DNA of 64,000 bases, taken from positions 2,927,001 through 2,991,000 of the forward strand of contig JADJXY010000002.1 in the NCBI GenBank assembly GCA_016720065.1. Direction: 5' to 3'. Each line of letters begins with the position of its first letter. Position 1 is the stretch's first letter. Under the pieces are notes generated by a model. That model had not been told where the DNA came from. It saw only the letters and a list, made by a program, of their open reading frames with translations, and did no database searches. The position numbers were made by a program, and so were the translations under genes. Of this stretch, positions 11,427 through 22,463 are shown in pieces. The DNA comes from Betaproteobacteria bacterium. Lineage in GTDB: Bacteria; Pseudomonadota; Gammaproteobacteria; Burkholderiales; Rhodocyclaceae.

Positions 11427-12196
11427 ATGCGCATCGCCCAAATCTCCGACCTCCACCTGACTGCCGACGGCGCCTTGCTCTTCGGCAGCGTCAATACCTG
11501 GGCCGCCTGCGGTCAGGTGCTCCTGCGGGTCGCGACCCTGGAGCCCCGGCCGGATTTCCTCCTCGTGACGGGCGACCTGGCCCAGGGGGGCGACGCCGCC
11601 ACCTACCGCCGCCTGGCCGATCGCCTCAGGGAAGTGGGCATTCCCTTCGCCGTCATCCCCGGCAACCACGACGACAGGCGCCAGTTGCGCTCGGCCTTCG
11701 CCTTTCCCGGCCGCATCGGGGCCTGCCACCAGCGCATCGATCTGGGCGCGGGCGTCCTGCTGCTCCTCGACACCCAGGTTCCCGGCCGCGAAGGGGGGCA
11801 GGTGACGCCGGCCCACATCGCCTGGCTCGACTCCGTGATGGGCGACCGGCAGCCGGCGCTCCTTGCCATGCACCATCCCCCTTCGCGGTGGGCATAGCGG
11901 GCATGGACCGCATCCGCTGCCGCGGCGACGGTCTGCTGGCGGACTGGCTGGCCCGTCATCCGGAGGTGGCTGCCGTGCTGTGTGGCCATGTCCATCGCTT
12001 CGTCGCCACCACCTTTGCCGGCCGCCCTGCCGTGACCGCCCCGTCACCGGCCCACCAGATCGCCCTGGGCGACGGGCCCCTGGCCTGGACGGCGGAACCG
12101 GGCGGATTCCTGTTACACCTCTGGCAGCCGGGGGAGCGACCCCTGAGCCACTACCTGCCGCTCGCCGCCGCGCCGGCCGTGGCCTATGGACACTGA
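11427..12196 (+). pseudogene. CpdA-like calcineurin-type metallophosphoesterase, frameshifted
   Basis: The N-terminal part (11427-11897) has the class III cyclic-nucleotide phosphodiesterase metal motifs: ISDLHL, GDLAQGG and GNHDD. It ends abruptly after MHHPP. The missing continuation, starting GIAGMDRI and containing CGHVHR (the last metal-binding motif), lies one frame over from 11888 to 12196. One base is missing from the C run at about 11877-11881; restoring it gives a single protein of about 256 residues, normal for the CpdA family. Such enzymes hydrolyse cAMP or related phosphodiesters. Because several neighbours show the same kind of homopolymer indel, a sequencing error is as likely as true inactivation. 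Confidence 0.8.
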
Positions 12197-12457
12197 AGCC
12201 GGGCCTCAGTCAGATGGGTTCAGCCCAGTTCGGCCCGCCCCGCATCCCCGCGCGCCGCTCATCCTCGCCATGGCTTCCGTGATGGCTGCGATTCGCATCG
12301 CGCGATCTGGGTGCGGAGGCGCGCCTCGGTCTCGACGCAAACCGAATTGACTGCCCAGTAGTGTGCTGCGCGCTTGGCAGAACGTCTTTGGAGCACGGCG
12401 TAGGTCACGCTGGGTTCCTCCCCTTTCAAGGGGAAGGCTGGGAGGGGGATGGGGCCC

Positions 12458-13720
12458 TCAGGCGCTGGCGCACACCCGGTCCCGGCCCTCGGACTTGGCG
12501 CGGTAGAGCGCCATGTCGGCCCGGACGACGAGGGAATCGAGGGTGTCCTCGCCCGGTCGGAACTCAGCCGTGCCCACGCTGATCCCCAGGCGCAGGGACT
12601 CGAAGAGTCCTGCGACCTCGATGTCGGCGACGGCCTGGCGGATGCGCTCCCCCACCTGACAGGCGCCCTCGACGCCGGTCTCGGGCAGCAGGATGCGGAA
12701 TTCGTCTCCCCCCGCCCGGGCGAAGATGTCCTGCTCCCGCAACTGGTCCCGGGTCGCCGAGACGATGCGGCGCAGGGCCTCGTCCCCGGCCGCGTGGCCC
12801 AGACGGTCGTTGATGTCCTTGAAACGGTCGATGTCCATCACGATGATGGAAAAAGGCGCGGCACCCCGGGTGACCCGCGCCTGCTCCCTTCCCGCCAGCT
12901 CGTAGAAACTGCGCAGATTGAAGGCGCCGGTGAGGAAATCCGTCGCAGCGAGGGTCTCCAGGCGCTGTTCGAGTTGTTTGCGCTCGGAAATGTCGAGCAT
13001 GGCACCGGCGATGCCGTCGGCCTCGCCCCCGGGGTCGCGGAACACGGCCTTGTGGAAGAGCACGTCCCGGACGGACCCGTTGGCGTAGCGCACTTGGGCC
13101 TCGTACACCTGGGTGCCCCCCGCGGCGAGCAGGGCGCGATCGGCCTCCTCATAGATGGTGGCGAATTCGGGGGGCGCGATGTCATGCACCGTGGCGCCCA
13201 GGATTCTGGTCCGCGGCAGGCCCAGGTAATCCTCGAAGGCCCGGTTGCACGCGATATAGCGGCAATCCCGGTCCTTGACGAAGAGGGGGGTGGGCAAGGT
13301 GTCCAGGGCCGCCTGCAAGCGCAGGGCGTAGGTGGATCGCTGGACCAGGAGGGGGTCCGGCTTCCGGTCCCGTCCAATGCGCAACAGCGCCAGGGCCACG
13401 CGCTCGCCGTCGTCCAGGGCGCAACAGTCTGCGGCGCCGGCGGCCATGGCCCGCCGGGCCAGGGCGGGATCGTAGGGATCGAGGAGGATCAAATGGGGGA
13501 AATCCGCCGGGCAGAGGGGGTGATACTGATCGTCCCAGTCGTCCAGCGCGTCATCCCCGTCCGCCAGGACCAGGACAGCGAGGGAACCGTCCACCCGGCA
13601 ATCCTGAGGCTGCGGGGAGGAAACGGCGGTGGCGTAGCCCTCCGGTACGGCCGCAGGCCCGCGTCTGTGGCGACGCAGGTCGAGGATGAGGAGCGAAATG
13701 GGCGCGGAGGGCGGGAACAT
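12458..13720 (-). CDS. PAS-GGDEF diguanylate cyclase
   Basis: A 420-residue protein. The first 140 residues look like a degenerate receiver-like domain (LLILDLRRHRRG at the start, no clear phosphorylation Asp). A PAS domain follows (LDTLPTPLFVKDRDCRYIAC...) with a short PAC tail (DISERKQLEQRL), then a GGDEF domain. The active-site motif is intact (ARAGGDEFRILLPE), and RxxD (REQD) sits five residues before it, so product inhibition by cyclic-di-GMP is expected. The lack of any membrane segment suggests a cytoplasmic sensor enzyme. The start at 13720 avoids the purU terminator; the frame upstream of it is non-coding. Confidence 0.88.
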   Translation of the reverse strand: MFPPSAPISLLILDLRRHRRGPAAVPEGYATAVSSPQPQDCRVDGSLAVLVLADGDDALDDWDDQYHPLCPADFPHLILLDPYDPALARRAMAAGAADCCALDDGERVALALLRIGRDRKPDPLLVQRSTYALRLQAALDTLPTPLFVKDRDCRYIACNRAFEDYLGLPRTRILGATVHDIAPPEFATIYEEADRALLAAGGTQVYEAQVRYANGSVRDVLFHKAVFRDPGGEADGIAGAMLDISERKQLEQRLETLAATDFLTGAFNLRSFYELAGREQARVTRGAAPFSIIVMDIDRFKDINDRLGHAAGDEALRRIVSATRDQLREQDIFARAGGDEFRILLPETGVEGACQVGERIRQAVADIEVAGLFESLRLGISVGTAEFRPGEDTLDSLVVRADMALYRAKSEGRDRVCASA

Positions 13721-13725
13721 GGGGC

Positions 13726-13754
13726 AAAAAACCGGCCAGGGTGTGGGCCGGTTT
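13726..13754 (-). terminator. Terminator downstream of purU
   Basis: On the minus strand AACCGGCC pairs with GGCCGGTT across a CACACCCT-type loop, followed by a run of T. It lies between the stop of purU and the start of the diguanylate cyclase and separates the two. Confidence 0.85.
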
Positions 13755-13782
13755 CGCCGCCTATTGTGCTCCCCTGAGGGGG

Positions 13783-14646
13783 CTAACGGAAGACCACGGT
13801 CTTGTTGCCATGGACCAGCACCCGGTCTTCCAGGTGATAGCGCAGGCCCCGGGCCAATACGGTCTTCTCGATGTCCTTGCCGTAGCGCACCATGTCCTCC
13901 GGCGAATCGGAATGGTCGATGCGGATCACGTCCTGCTCGATGATGGGGCCGGCGTCGAGCTCCGAGGTCACGTAATGGCAGGTAGCGCCGATCAGCTTGA
14001 CTCCCCGTTCGTAGGCCTGATGGTAGGGCTTGGCCCCGGCGAAGCTGGGCAGGAAGGAATGGTGGATGTTGATGATGCGGCCCGGATAGGCGTCGCAGAG
14101 CTGCGGCGAGAGGATCTGCATGTAGCGGGCGAGCACCATGCAGTCGCCGCGCACGTCGTCGAAGATGCGGGCGATTTCGGCGTAGGCCCGGGTCTTGTCG
14201 TCCCCGGCGACGGGAACGTGGTGGAAGGGAATGCCGTGCCACTCGACGAAGCCGCGGAAGCTGTCGTGGTTGGAGACGACGCAGGGGATTTCGATATCCA
14301 GTTCCCTCGCCTGCCAGCGCGCCAGAAGATCGTAGAGACAATGCTCCTGTTTGGACACCAGCACCACCACGCGCTTCTTCACCGCGCTGTCGGTGATGCG
14401 CCAGTCCATGCCCAGGGGCGTCGCCACCGCGGCCCCGAAACGCTCGCGGAATTCGGCCAGCAGGAAGGGCAGGGAATCGGCCTTGATCTCGATGCGCATG
14501 AAATAGCGCCCGGTGAGCGCGTCGGCGTGGAAACTGGATTCCAGAATCCAGCCGCCGTTTTCGGCGATGAAGCCGGAAACCCGGGCGATGATCCCCACCT
14601 GGTCCGGGCAGGAGGCGGAGAGGGTATAGAAGCGGGCGCGATGCAT
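13783..14646 (-). CDS. purU: Formyltetrahydrofolate deformylase
   Basis: The 287-residue enzyme hydrolyses 10-formyltetrahydrofolate to formate and tetrahydrofolate, balancing one-carbon pools. It has an N-terminal ACT domain (SCPDQVGIIARVSGFI) and a C-terminal formyltransferase fold. The catalytic segments are RIINIHHSFLPSF (His) and TSELDAGPIIEQD (Asp), as in PurU and PurN. Length is typical of the family. It lies about 60 bases downstream of thrH, same strand. A C1-metabolism link to metH, about 10 kb away, is only contextual. Confidence 0.95.
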   Translation of the reverse strand: MHRARFYTLSASCPDQVGIIARVSGFIAENGGWILESSFHADALTGRYFMRIEIKADSLPFLLAEFRERFGAAVATPLGMDWRITDSAVKKRVVVLVSKQEHCLYDLLARWQARELDIEIPCVVSNHDSFRGFVEWHGIPFHHVPVAGDDKTRAYAEIARIFDDVRGDCMVLARYMQILSPQLCDAYPGRIINIHHSFLPSFAGAKPYHQAYERGVKLIGATCHYVTSELDAGPIIEQDVIRIDHSDSPEDMVRYGKDIEKTVLARGLRYHLEDRVLVHGNKTVVFR

Positions 14647-14707
14647 ATTGGGGAAGGGGGAAGGGAGACGGGTGGGGAACTGCGCTTACCCTTCTCCCTT
14701 CCCGATT

Positions 14708-15321
14708 TCAGGTCCTGGCGAAAGCCTTGTCGATTTCCGTGCGCAGGCCGGCGTAGTCCCGCACCACCGGGTACTGGGGGAACTCGCGGATGACGTTTTC
14801 CGGCGGATGGAAAGGATGCCGCCATGCGCCTCACCCAGCATGGCGGTGTCGTTGTAGCTGTCGCCCGCGGCTACCACTTTGAAGTTCAGTTCCTTGAAGC
14901 GCTTGACTGCCTCCTGCTTCTGGTTGGGCATGCGCAGGTGGTAATTGACCAGCATGCCGGCGGCGTCCGCTTCCAGGGAATGGCAGAAAAGAGTGGGCAG
15001 ACCGAGTTGCTGCATCAGCGGCTTGGCGAACTCGTAAAAGGTGTCGGAAAGGATGATGACCTGGTAGGTGTCGCGCAGGGCGTCGAGGAATTCCCGGGCG
15101 CCGGGCATGGGGCCCATGGCGGCGATGACCTTCTGGATGTCCGGCAGACCGAGCTTGTGCTGGCGCAGGATGCCCAGGCGGTAGGTCATGAGCTTGTCGT
15201 AATCCGGCTCGTCCCGGGTGGTGCGCTTCAGTTCGGGAATACCGGTACGCTGGGCGAATTCGATCCAGATTTCCGGAACCAGCACCCCTTCGAGGTCGAG
15301 ACATACGATTTTCACAGCCAA
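14708..15321 (-). pseudogene. thrH: ThrH phosphoserine phosphatase/homoserine kinase-like, frameshift near C-terminus
   Basis: A HAD-family protein close to Pseudomonas ThrH, which dephosphorylates phosphoserine and transfers phosphate to homoserine. It has the nucleophile motif CLDLEGVLVPEIW, motif II ILSDTFYEF and motif IV AAGDSYNDTAML. After AHGGIL the reading frame slips. Adding one base to the A run at 14811-14813 (T run on the coding strand) restores FHPPENVIREFPQ and an end at 14708, giving about 205 residues, the family length. As written, the frame continues with unrelated sequence to 14686. The enzyme core is intact, so an assembly error is likely. Confidence 0.85.
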
Positions 15322-15362
15322 CTCCCGCCAAGCCCTTGGGCAAAGGGGGGCATTTTACCCGA

Positions 15363-17269
15363 TCATGGTGCGGGCAAGGCTTCCAGTTCCTCCTGGGCCA
15401 GAAGCCAGCGCTCCTCGGCCCCGGCCAGGTCGGCGGTCAATTGGGCCTGCCGGCGGTGCAGCGCGTCGATGCCGCTGCGGTCGGCGCCGGAGGCATAGAG
15501 GGCGGGGTCGGCGAGTTGCGCGTCCAGGGCCTGCTTTTCTTCGTTCCAGGCCGCCATCTTCCTCTCCAACTGCTCGACTTCCTTGACCAGGGGCGGCGCC
15601 TGGCCAGCAGGGCCCGGCGAAGGGCGGCTTCCTCCTCGCGCCTCTGTTTGCGCTCGGCCTTCTGGGCAGCGGCTTCGGGCTCCGGCGCCTTCTCGGCGGC
15701 GCGTTGGGCAGCCAGCCAGGCGGCGTAGTCGTCCAGGTCACCGTCGAAGGGTGCTGCCTGGCCGTCGGCCACCAGCCACAGCTCGTCGGCGCAGGTGCGC
15801 AGCAGATGGCGGTCGTGGGAGACGAGGACCACGCCGCCTTCGAAATCCTGCAAGGCGAAGGTCAGGGCCTCGCGCATCTCCAGGTCCAGGTGGTTGGTGG
15901 GCTCATCGAGGAGCAGCAGGTTGGGCTGGGTGCGGATGAGGAGCGCCAGGGCCAGGCGCGACTTCTCGCCGCCGGAAAAGGGGGGCGACGAGGCGGGTGG
16001 CCATCTCGCCGCGGAAGTCGAAGCCGCCCAGGGTGTCGCGCAGTTCCTGCTCCGGCGTGGTGGGTTCCAGGCGGGTGAGGTGCTGCAGGGGCGACTCGTC
16101 GGGGCGCAGTTGCTCCAGCTGGTGCTGGGCGAAGTAGCCGATGTTGAGCGCCTTGGCTTCCTGCCGTTCGCCGCCGGCCATGGGCAGGGCGCCGGCCAGG
16201 AGCTTGACCAGGGTAGATTTGCCGGCGCCGTTGCGGCCCAGCAGGCCGATGCGGCTGCCCGGGCGCAGGGTGAGGTTCACCCCGTCCAGGATGCGCGTCC
16301 CGCCGTAGCCGGCGGCGGCGTCGCGGATGAGCAGCAGCGGATCGGGCAGGCTGGCCGGCAGGCGGAAATCGAAGTGGAAGGGCGAATCGACGTGGGCGGC
16401 GGCGACGACCTCCATGCGCGCCAGGGCCTTGATGCGGCTCTGGGCCTGGCGGGCCTTGGTGGCCTTGGCCTTGAAGCGGTCGATGAAGCGCTGCAGGTGG
16501 GCGATCTGCTTCTGCTGCGCCTCGAAGGTGGCCTGCTGCACGGCCAGCTGGGCGGCCCGGGCGCGCTCGTAGTCGGAGTAGCCGCCGCTGTAGAGGCCGA
16601 TGCGCTGCTGCTCGATGGCCAGGATGTTGCCCACCACGGCGTCGAGAAAGTCCCGGTCGTGGGAAATGAGGAGCAGGGTGGCGGGCGTCGCCTTGAGCCA
16701 GGTTTCGAGCCAGAGGACGGCGTCGAGGTCCAGGTGGTTGGTGGGCTCGTCGAGGAGCAGGAGGTCGGCGCGGCAGGAGAGGGCGCGGGCCAGGTTGAGG
16801 CGCACCCGCCAGCCGCCGGAAAACTCCGCCACCGGTTTGAGGAAGTCGGCATCCGAAAAACCCAGGCCGTGCAGCACTTCCGCCACCCGGGCGCGGGCCG
16901 CATAGCCGCCGATCTCGCCGTAGCGGGCGTGCAGAGCGCCGATGGCCTCGCCGTCGCCCTTGGCCTCGGCAGCGGCCAGGTCGGCTTCCACGCGGCGCAA
17001 TTCGCTGTCGCCGTCGAGGACGAACTCGATGGCCGGCGTGGGCAGGGCCGGCGTTTCCTGGGCCACCCGGGCGATGGACCAGGCAGCGGGCAGCTCCACG
17101 TCGCCCTGTTCCGCATGCAGTTCCCCGGCCAGGAGGGCGAAGAGGCTGGATTTGCCGCAGCCGTTGGCGCCCACCAGACCCACCCGCCAGCCGGCATGAA
17201 TCTGAAAGGTGGCGCCCTCGATGAGGGCCGGCCGGCGCGGGCGAGGGTGGCGTTCTTGAGGGCGATCAT
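15363..17269 (-). pseudogene. ABC-F ATPase, YheS/Uup-like, with three indels
   Basis: A soluble tandem-ATPase ABC-F protein, the class that acts on ribosomes rather than membranes. The first ATPase has Walker A GANGCGKSS, signature FSGGWRVRL and Walker B LLLDEPTNHLDLD. The second has GRNGAGKST and the stretch MREALTFALQDFEGG after its Walker B, with H-loop VLVSHDRHLL. A C-terminal coiled-coil (AAWNEEKQALDAQL) follows. Three single-base indels break the frame: a missing base at the G run near 17226, an extra base in the G6 run near 15982 and a missing base near 15595. Corrected, it gives 635 residues, matching the 637 of E. coli YheS. The start ATG at 17269 is followed by IALKNATLARAG, a normal ABC-F beginning. 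Confidence 0.85.
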
Positions 17270-17426
17270 GATCCGGGGCGGCGCTGCGGCAGGGCGGCGT
17301 GAGAAGGCGGCATTCTACCTTTCCGGGCAGGCGAGGAACTTGCGCTGCGAGTTTTGGGCGAAGCACTGCCAGCCGGCCGCCGCAGCGGGATATGATTCCC
17401 TCCCACGCCTTACCGGACCGCCCTCC

Positions 17427-20131
17427 TTGTCACTGCTTCGTGCCCTCTTGCTCGTCGTCCTTTTCGCCGCTGGCCGCGGGGTCGCCGGCGAGGCCGTGGT
17501 CGTGCAACTGGTCTGGAAGCACCAGTTCGAGTTTGCCGCCTTCTACGCTGCCGAAGCCCAAGGCTACTATCGCGAGGCGGGCCTGGAAGTCAGCCTGCGG
17601 GAGGGAGGGCCCGGCATCGACGCGGTGCGGGAGGTGGTGGAAGGGCGGGCCGATGTCGGGGTGGGCACCTCGGCCCTGGTCGTCGAGCGCTCCCCAGGAA
17701 AGCCCGTCGTCGCTCTCGCCGCCCTCATGCAGCATTCGCCTGTCGCCCTGCTGGCCCGGCGCGCGGGAGGTGTCGCCAGTGTGCATGATCTGGCCGGGCG
17801 GCCCGTCGCCATGGACCCCCATACCCGGGACGAAATCGAAGCCTATTTCAAGGCCGCCGGCCTGCGCCCGGAGCAGATCCGTCTGGTGGACCAGGAGGAC
17901 TGGACCCTGGATTCCCTGGAGCGGGGAATCGTCGCCGCCAAGGTGGTGTATGTGTCCAACGAGCCCTTCCTGGTGCGTGGGCGGGAGCACGACTTCCTGC
18001 TGCTCACGCCGCGTTCGGCCGGGATCGACCTGTTCGGCAACATGCTGTTTACCAGCGAAAGCACCCTGCGCCGCCGGCCCGTGGTGGTCGAGGCCCTGCG
18101 CAGGGCGACCCCTCAGGGGCCTGGAGTACGCCCTGGCTCACCCCGAGCGCGTCACGGACCTGATCCTGGAGCGTTACAACAGCCAGGAGAAGTCCCGTCC
18201 CCACCTGCTCTACGAGGCGGCCCAGATTCGCGAACTCACCCGCCCGGACCTGGTGGATCCCGGTTACATGAGTCCCGGGCGCTGGCGCCATGTGGTCGAC
18301 GTCTATGCCAGCCGCGGCAAGATGGTGGAAGACTTTTCCCTGCAGGGCTTCCTGTACGACCCCTACCCCCGCACCGTTCCTGCCTGGATGACCTGGACCA
18401 CCGGCGGGGCCCTCCTCCTGGCCCTGGGCTCCTGGATCGTCATTGCCCGCATGCGCCGCCTGAACGGCAAACTCCAGGCGGAAATCGCCGAGCGTCAATC
18501 AGTGCAGCAGGCCCTCCACGCCAGCGAGGGCAAGTACCGCGAACTGGTGCATAACGCCAATGCGGTCATCGTGCGCCTTACGCCCGACGGTCGCATCGAT
18601 TACTTCAACGAGGTGGCGGAAAAGGTCTTCGGCTACGGCGAGGCGGAGATTCTCGGGCAGCCCGCCCTGGGCACCATCGTCCCGCCCCGGGAGCACGACG
18701 ACGGCCGCGATCTCGGCGTCCTGATGGCCGCGGTGTTGGCCGACCCCCAGCGTCACGCGGTCAACGAGAACGAAAACCAGACCCGGGACGGGCGCCGTCT
18801 CTGGATGCGCTGGGCCAATCGCGGCATCGTCGATGGGGAGGGCCGCCTGACGGGCATCCTGTCCATTGGCCACGACATCACCGAGCAACACCGCCTGGAG
18901 GCCGAACTGGCCGACCACCGCCAACACCTGGAAGCCATGGTCGCCGCCCGCACGGCGGAGCTGTCCCTGGCCAAGGAGGCGGCGGAAGCGGCCAGCCGCG
19001 CCAAGAGCAGCTTCCTCACCAACATGAGCCACGAGTTGCGCACCCCCTTCCACGGCATTCTCGGGGCCATCACCTGGCCCGCTCGCGCATGGTCGAACCC
19101 AAGGGCAAGGAACTGCTCGACCGGGCCAAGAACGCCACCAACCATCTACTGCGGGTCATCAACGACATCCTCGACATCTCCCGTATCGAGGCGGAGCGCC
19201 TGGAAATCGAGAGCACCGGAGTTCTGCCTCCCGCCCATCGTCGAAAATCTCACCAGCCTGTTGGGCCAGACCGCCCGCGGCAAGGGTGTCGTCCTCACCT
19301 TCGATCTGGCGCCGGACCTGGCCACCCTGCGCCTGCTGGGGGATCCCCTGCGGCTGACCCAGGTGCTCATCAACCTGGTCGGCAATGCGGTGAAATTCAC
19401 CGAGCAGGGCGAGGTCGCGCTGCGCATCGGCGCGGGAACCCGGGGAGGGCTTCGCCACCGGCTGCGCTTCGAGATCGAAGACAGCGGCATCGGCATCCCG
19501 CCCGAGGCCCTGGCGCGGTTGTTCACGGCCTTCGAGCAGGGCGACGGCTCCATGACCCGCCGTTACGGCGGGACCGGACTCGGACTGGCCATCAGTCGGC
19601 GCCTGGTGCAGTTGATGGGGGCGAAATCGGCGTCCACAGCACTCCGGGCCAGGGCAGCACCTTCTGGTTCGAGCTCGAATTCAGCGAAGCCGCCACGGCA
19701 GGTCCCGCGCCGCAAGTTTCCGCCGGGTCCAGGGGCAGCGTCTGGGTCGGGACCATGGCGGCAAGCGTATCCTGGTGGTCGAGGACGACCCGGTGAATCA
19801 GGAAGTCGCCCGCACCATGCTGGAGGACGCGGGCCTGCTGGTGGACCTGGCCGGCGACGGCGCAGAGGGGTGCGCCACGCCGGTGCCCGGCCCTACGCCC
19901 TGATTCTCATGGACATGCAGATGCCGGTGATGAATGGCCTCGAAGCCACCCTCGTCATCCGGGCCGAATCCCTCAACGCGACCACACCCATCCTGGCCAT
20001 GACCGCCAACGCCTTCGCCGAGGATCGCGAACGCTGCCTGGAGGCCGGCATGAACGACCACATCACCAAACCGGTGGTGCCGGAACACCTGTACCAAGTC
20101 CTGGCCGACTGGCTGGACCGGGGCTCTGAGG
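17427..20131 (+). pseudogene. Hybrid histidine kinase with THI5/NMT1-like sensor, PAS and receiver, multiple indels
   Basis: Reading across frames gives one large membrane sensor. A signal peptide begins at a TTG at 17427 (SLLRALLLVVLFAA). A periplasmic NMT1/THI5-type solute-binding domain follows (LVWKHQFEFAAFYAAEAQG), then a membrane segment near 18410 (GALLLALGSWIVIA), a PAS domain, a HisKA domain with the phospho-His in NMSHELRTPFHG, an HATPase domain (LVGNAVKFTEQG; GGTGLGLAISRRLV) and a receiver domain (ILVVEDDPVNQE; phospho-Asp in LILMDMQMPVMNG). Frame changes are seen near 18113, 19073, 19219, 19616, 19700-19755 and 19869. The exact C-terminus is uncertain; it ends close to the lrp stop. 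The sensed ligand may be a pyrimidine-like or other small molecule, by analogy with THI5 binding proteins. Confidence 0.75.
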
Positions 20132-20134
20132 CGC

Positions 20135-20597
20135 TCAACCCACGGGCAGCAGCCCTCCATCCACCACCCGCCGGAGCACGAAACTCGAATGCACCCCGTC
20201 ACCCCCTTGATGCGGGTGATGCGGTTGAGCAGCAAGTCCTGGTAGGCGTCCATGTCCTTGACCAGCACCTTGAGCTGGTAGTCCGCGGCCTGCCCGGTGA
20301 TGAGCAGGCATTCCAGCACTTCCGGGATTTCCCGTACCGCAGCTTCGAAATCCTTGAAGCGTTCCGGCGTGTGCTGGTCCATGGAGATGTGGATGAGGGC
20401 CATGAGGACAGGCCCAGGGCCTTGGCGTCGAGTACCGCCCGGTAGCCGGCGATGAAGCCGGCTTCTTCCAGCGCGCGCACCCGGCGCAGGCAGGGGGACG
20501 GAGAAAGGCCGATGCGGTCGGCCAGATCCTGATTGCTGATGCGCCCGTCCTGTTGCAGGAGGGAGAGAATCTGGCGGTCGTAGCGGTCGAGTTGCAT
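20135..20597 (-). pseudogene. Lrp/AsnC-family transcriptional regulator, two indels
   Basis: The N-terminal helix-turn-helix (MQLDRYDRQILSLLQQDGRI; RIGLSPSPCLRRVRALEEAG) is typical of Lrp/AsnC regulators. The C-terminal RAM/effector domain continues in another frame (ALIHISMDQHTPERFKDFE; EVLECLLITGQAADYQLKVL) and ends in the third frame with VVDGGLLPVG. Single missing bases near 20404 and 20195 account for both shifts. Restored length is about 155 residues, normal for the family. The gene diverges from leuA, so an amino-acid-responsive role at leuA is likely but not shown. Confidence 0.82.
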
Positions 20598-20642
20598 GGT
20601 ATGGCGCACTGGTAATGGTTGTCCGATGAACTATCCATTGTT

Positions 20643-20669
20643 TTGGCAAATCGCGCAATATTCTGCCAA
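20643..20669. promoter_or_regulatory. Candidate operator between lrp and leuA
   Basis: An inverted repeat TTGGCA-N15-TGCCAA lies in the 172-base intergenic region, in an AT-richer patch. Related TTACGGCAAATAA-like sequence follows. Its place between a Lrp-type gene and leuA makes it a candidate autoregulatory or leuA operator. No footprint-level consensus is known for this regulator. Confidence 0.4.
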
Positions 20670-20769
20670 GTAACCGCCAAATTACGGCAAATAACGCAAG
20701 CACCTGCCACGCGCTCTTGCGTACCATGGGCTCCATCGAAAACAAGCACCCCAGCCCCCGGAGCCCGCC

Positions 20770-22463
20770 ATGTTGCCAGACCCTTCCCGCAAGTATTCCG
20801 CCTTTCCCCCGGTCGCCATTGCCGACCGCCAATGGCCCGGCCGCGTCATCGACACGCCGCCGGTGTGGATGAGCACCGACCTGCGCGATGGCAATCAGTC
20901 CCTCTTCGAGCCCATGAACGGCGAGCGCAAGATGCGCATGTTCAAGACCCTCTGCGCCATCGGCTTCAAGGAGATCGAGGTGGCCTTTCCGTCGGCCTCC
21001 CAGACCGACTTCGATTTCGTGCGCGGCCTCATCGAGGGCGGGCATGTCCCCCAGGATGTGACCATCGAGGTTCTCACCCAGGCCCGGGAGCACCTCATCC
21101 GCCGCACCATGGAATCCTTGAAGGGGGCCCGGCGGGCCATCGTTCATGTCTATAACGCCACCTCCAAGCCTTTCCGCGACTTCGTCTTCGGCATGAGCAA
21201 GGCCGAGGTGGTGACTATGGCCGTGGATGCCGTGACCCTCATCCGGCAATTGGCGGCCGAGCAGCCGGAGACCGAGTTCATCCTCGAATACAGCCCGGAG
21301 ACCTTCACCGCCACCGAGCTCGATTTCGCATTGGAGGTTTGCGATGCAGTCACCGCCGCCTGGGGCGCCACGCGGGACAACAAGGTGATCCTCAACCTCC
21401 CGACCACGGTGGAGGTCGCAACCCCCAACGTGTACGCCGACCAGATCGAGTGGATGCACCGCCATCTCGCTCGCCGCGACAGCGTCATCTTGAGCCTCCA
21501 TCCCCACAACGACCGCGGTACGGCGGTGGCTGCCGCCGAGCTCGGCCTCATGGCCGGCGCCGACCGCGTCGAGGGCTGCCTCTTCGGCAACGGGGAGCGC
21601 ACCGGCAACGTCGATATCGTCACCCTCGCCTTGAACATGTACAGCCAGGCGTGCACCCCGGCCTCGACTTCTCCGACATCAACGCCGTCGCCCGTACCGT
21701 CGAGCACTGCAACCAGTTGCCCATCCACCCGCGCCATCCCTACGCGGGGGATCTCGTCTTCACGGCCTTCTCCGGCTCCCACCAGGATGCCATCAAGAAG
21801 GGCTTCGCCGCTCAAAAGGCGCAAGGTGACGCCAATTCGCCGTGGAACGTGCCCTACCTCCCCATCGATCCCGCCGACGTGGGGCGCAGCTACGACTCCG
21901 TGATCCGGGTCAACAGCCAGTCGGGCAAGGGCGGCATCGCCTACCTCATGGAGAGCGAGTACGGCGTGGTCATGCCCCGCCGCCTCCAGGTGGAGTTCTC
22001 CGGAGTCGTTCAGGCCCACACCGACGCCCATGGCGGCGAGGTGAGCGCCGGCGACATCTGGCGCCTTTTCGAGGACGCCTACATGGGCCGCGAGGCGGCG
22101 GTGCGTTACGTGGAGCACCACCTCTTCGAGCACGGCAGCGCCCAGGGCATCCGTCTCGTGGTGGAGGTCAACGGCGTCGCCCATCGGCTCGCCGGTGAAG
22201 GCAATGGCCCCATCGACGCCGCGGCGCACGCCTTGCGCGGCATCGGCATCGCCCTCCAGGTGCGCAGCTACGAGGAGCGTTCCATGGGCGCCAGCGCCGA
22301 CGCCGGCAACGCCCGGGCCTGCGCTTTCCTCGAAGTCGCCCGCCCCGGCGGCGGCGACTGCTACGGCGTGGGTATCGACGGCAACATCGTCACGGCGTCG
22401 ATCAAGGCCTTGGTCAGCGCGGCGAATCGGGCGGGAGCCGAGTCCCTGGCCTTGGCGGCGTAG
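20770..22463 (+). pseudogene. leuA: 2-isopropylmalate synthase (long form), one indel
   Basis: The first committed enzyme of leucine biosynthesis, condensing acetyl-CoA with 2-oxoisovalerate. The N-terminal TIM barrel shows MSTDLRDGNQSLFEPM and the metal-binding SLHPHNDRGTAVA. The C-terminal regulatory LeuA dimer domain (residues after about 430) binds leucine. The reading frame breaks after MYSQ at about 21647, where one G is missing; the other frame resumes with GVHPGLDFSDINAVAR and runs to 22463. Restored length is 564 residues, matching the long, roughly 560-residue type of LeuA. Conservation on both sides of the break is high, so a sequencing error is more likely than loss. Confidence 0.9.
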
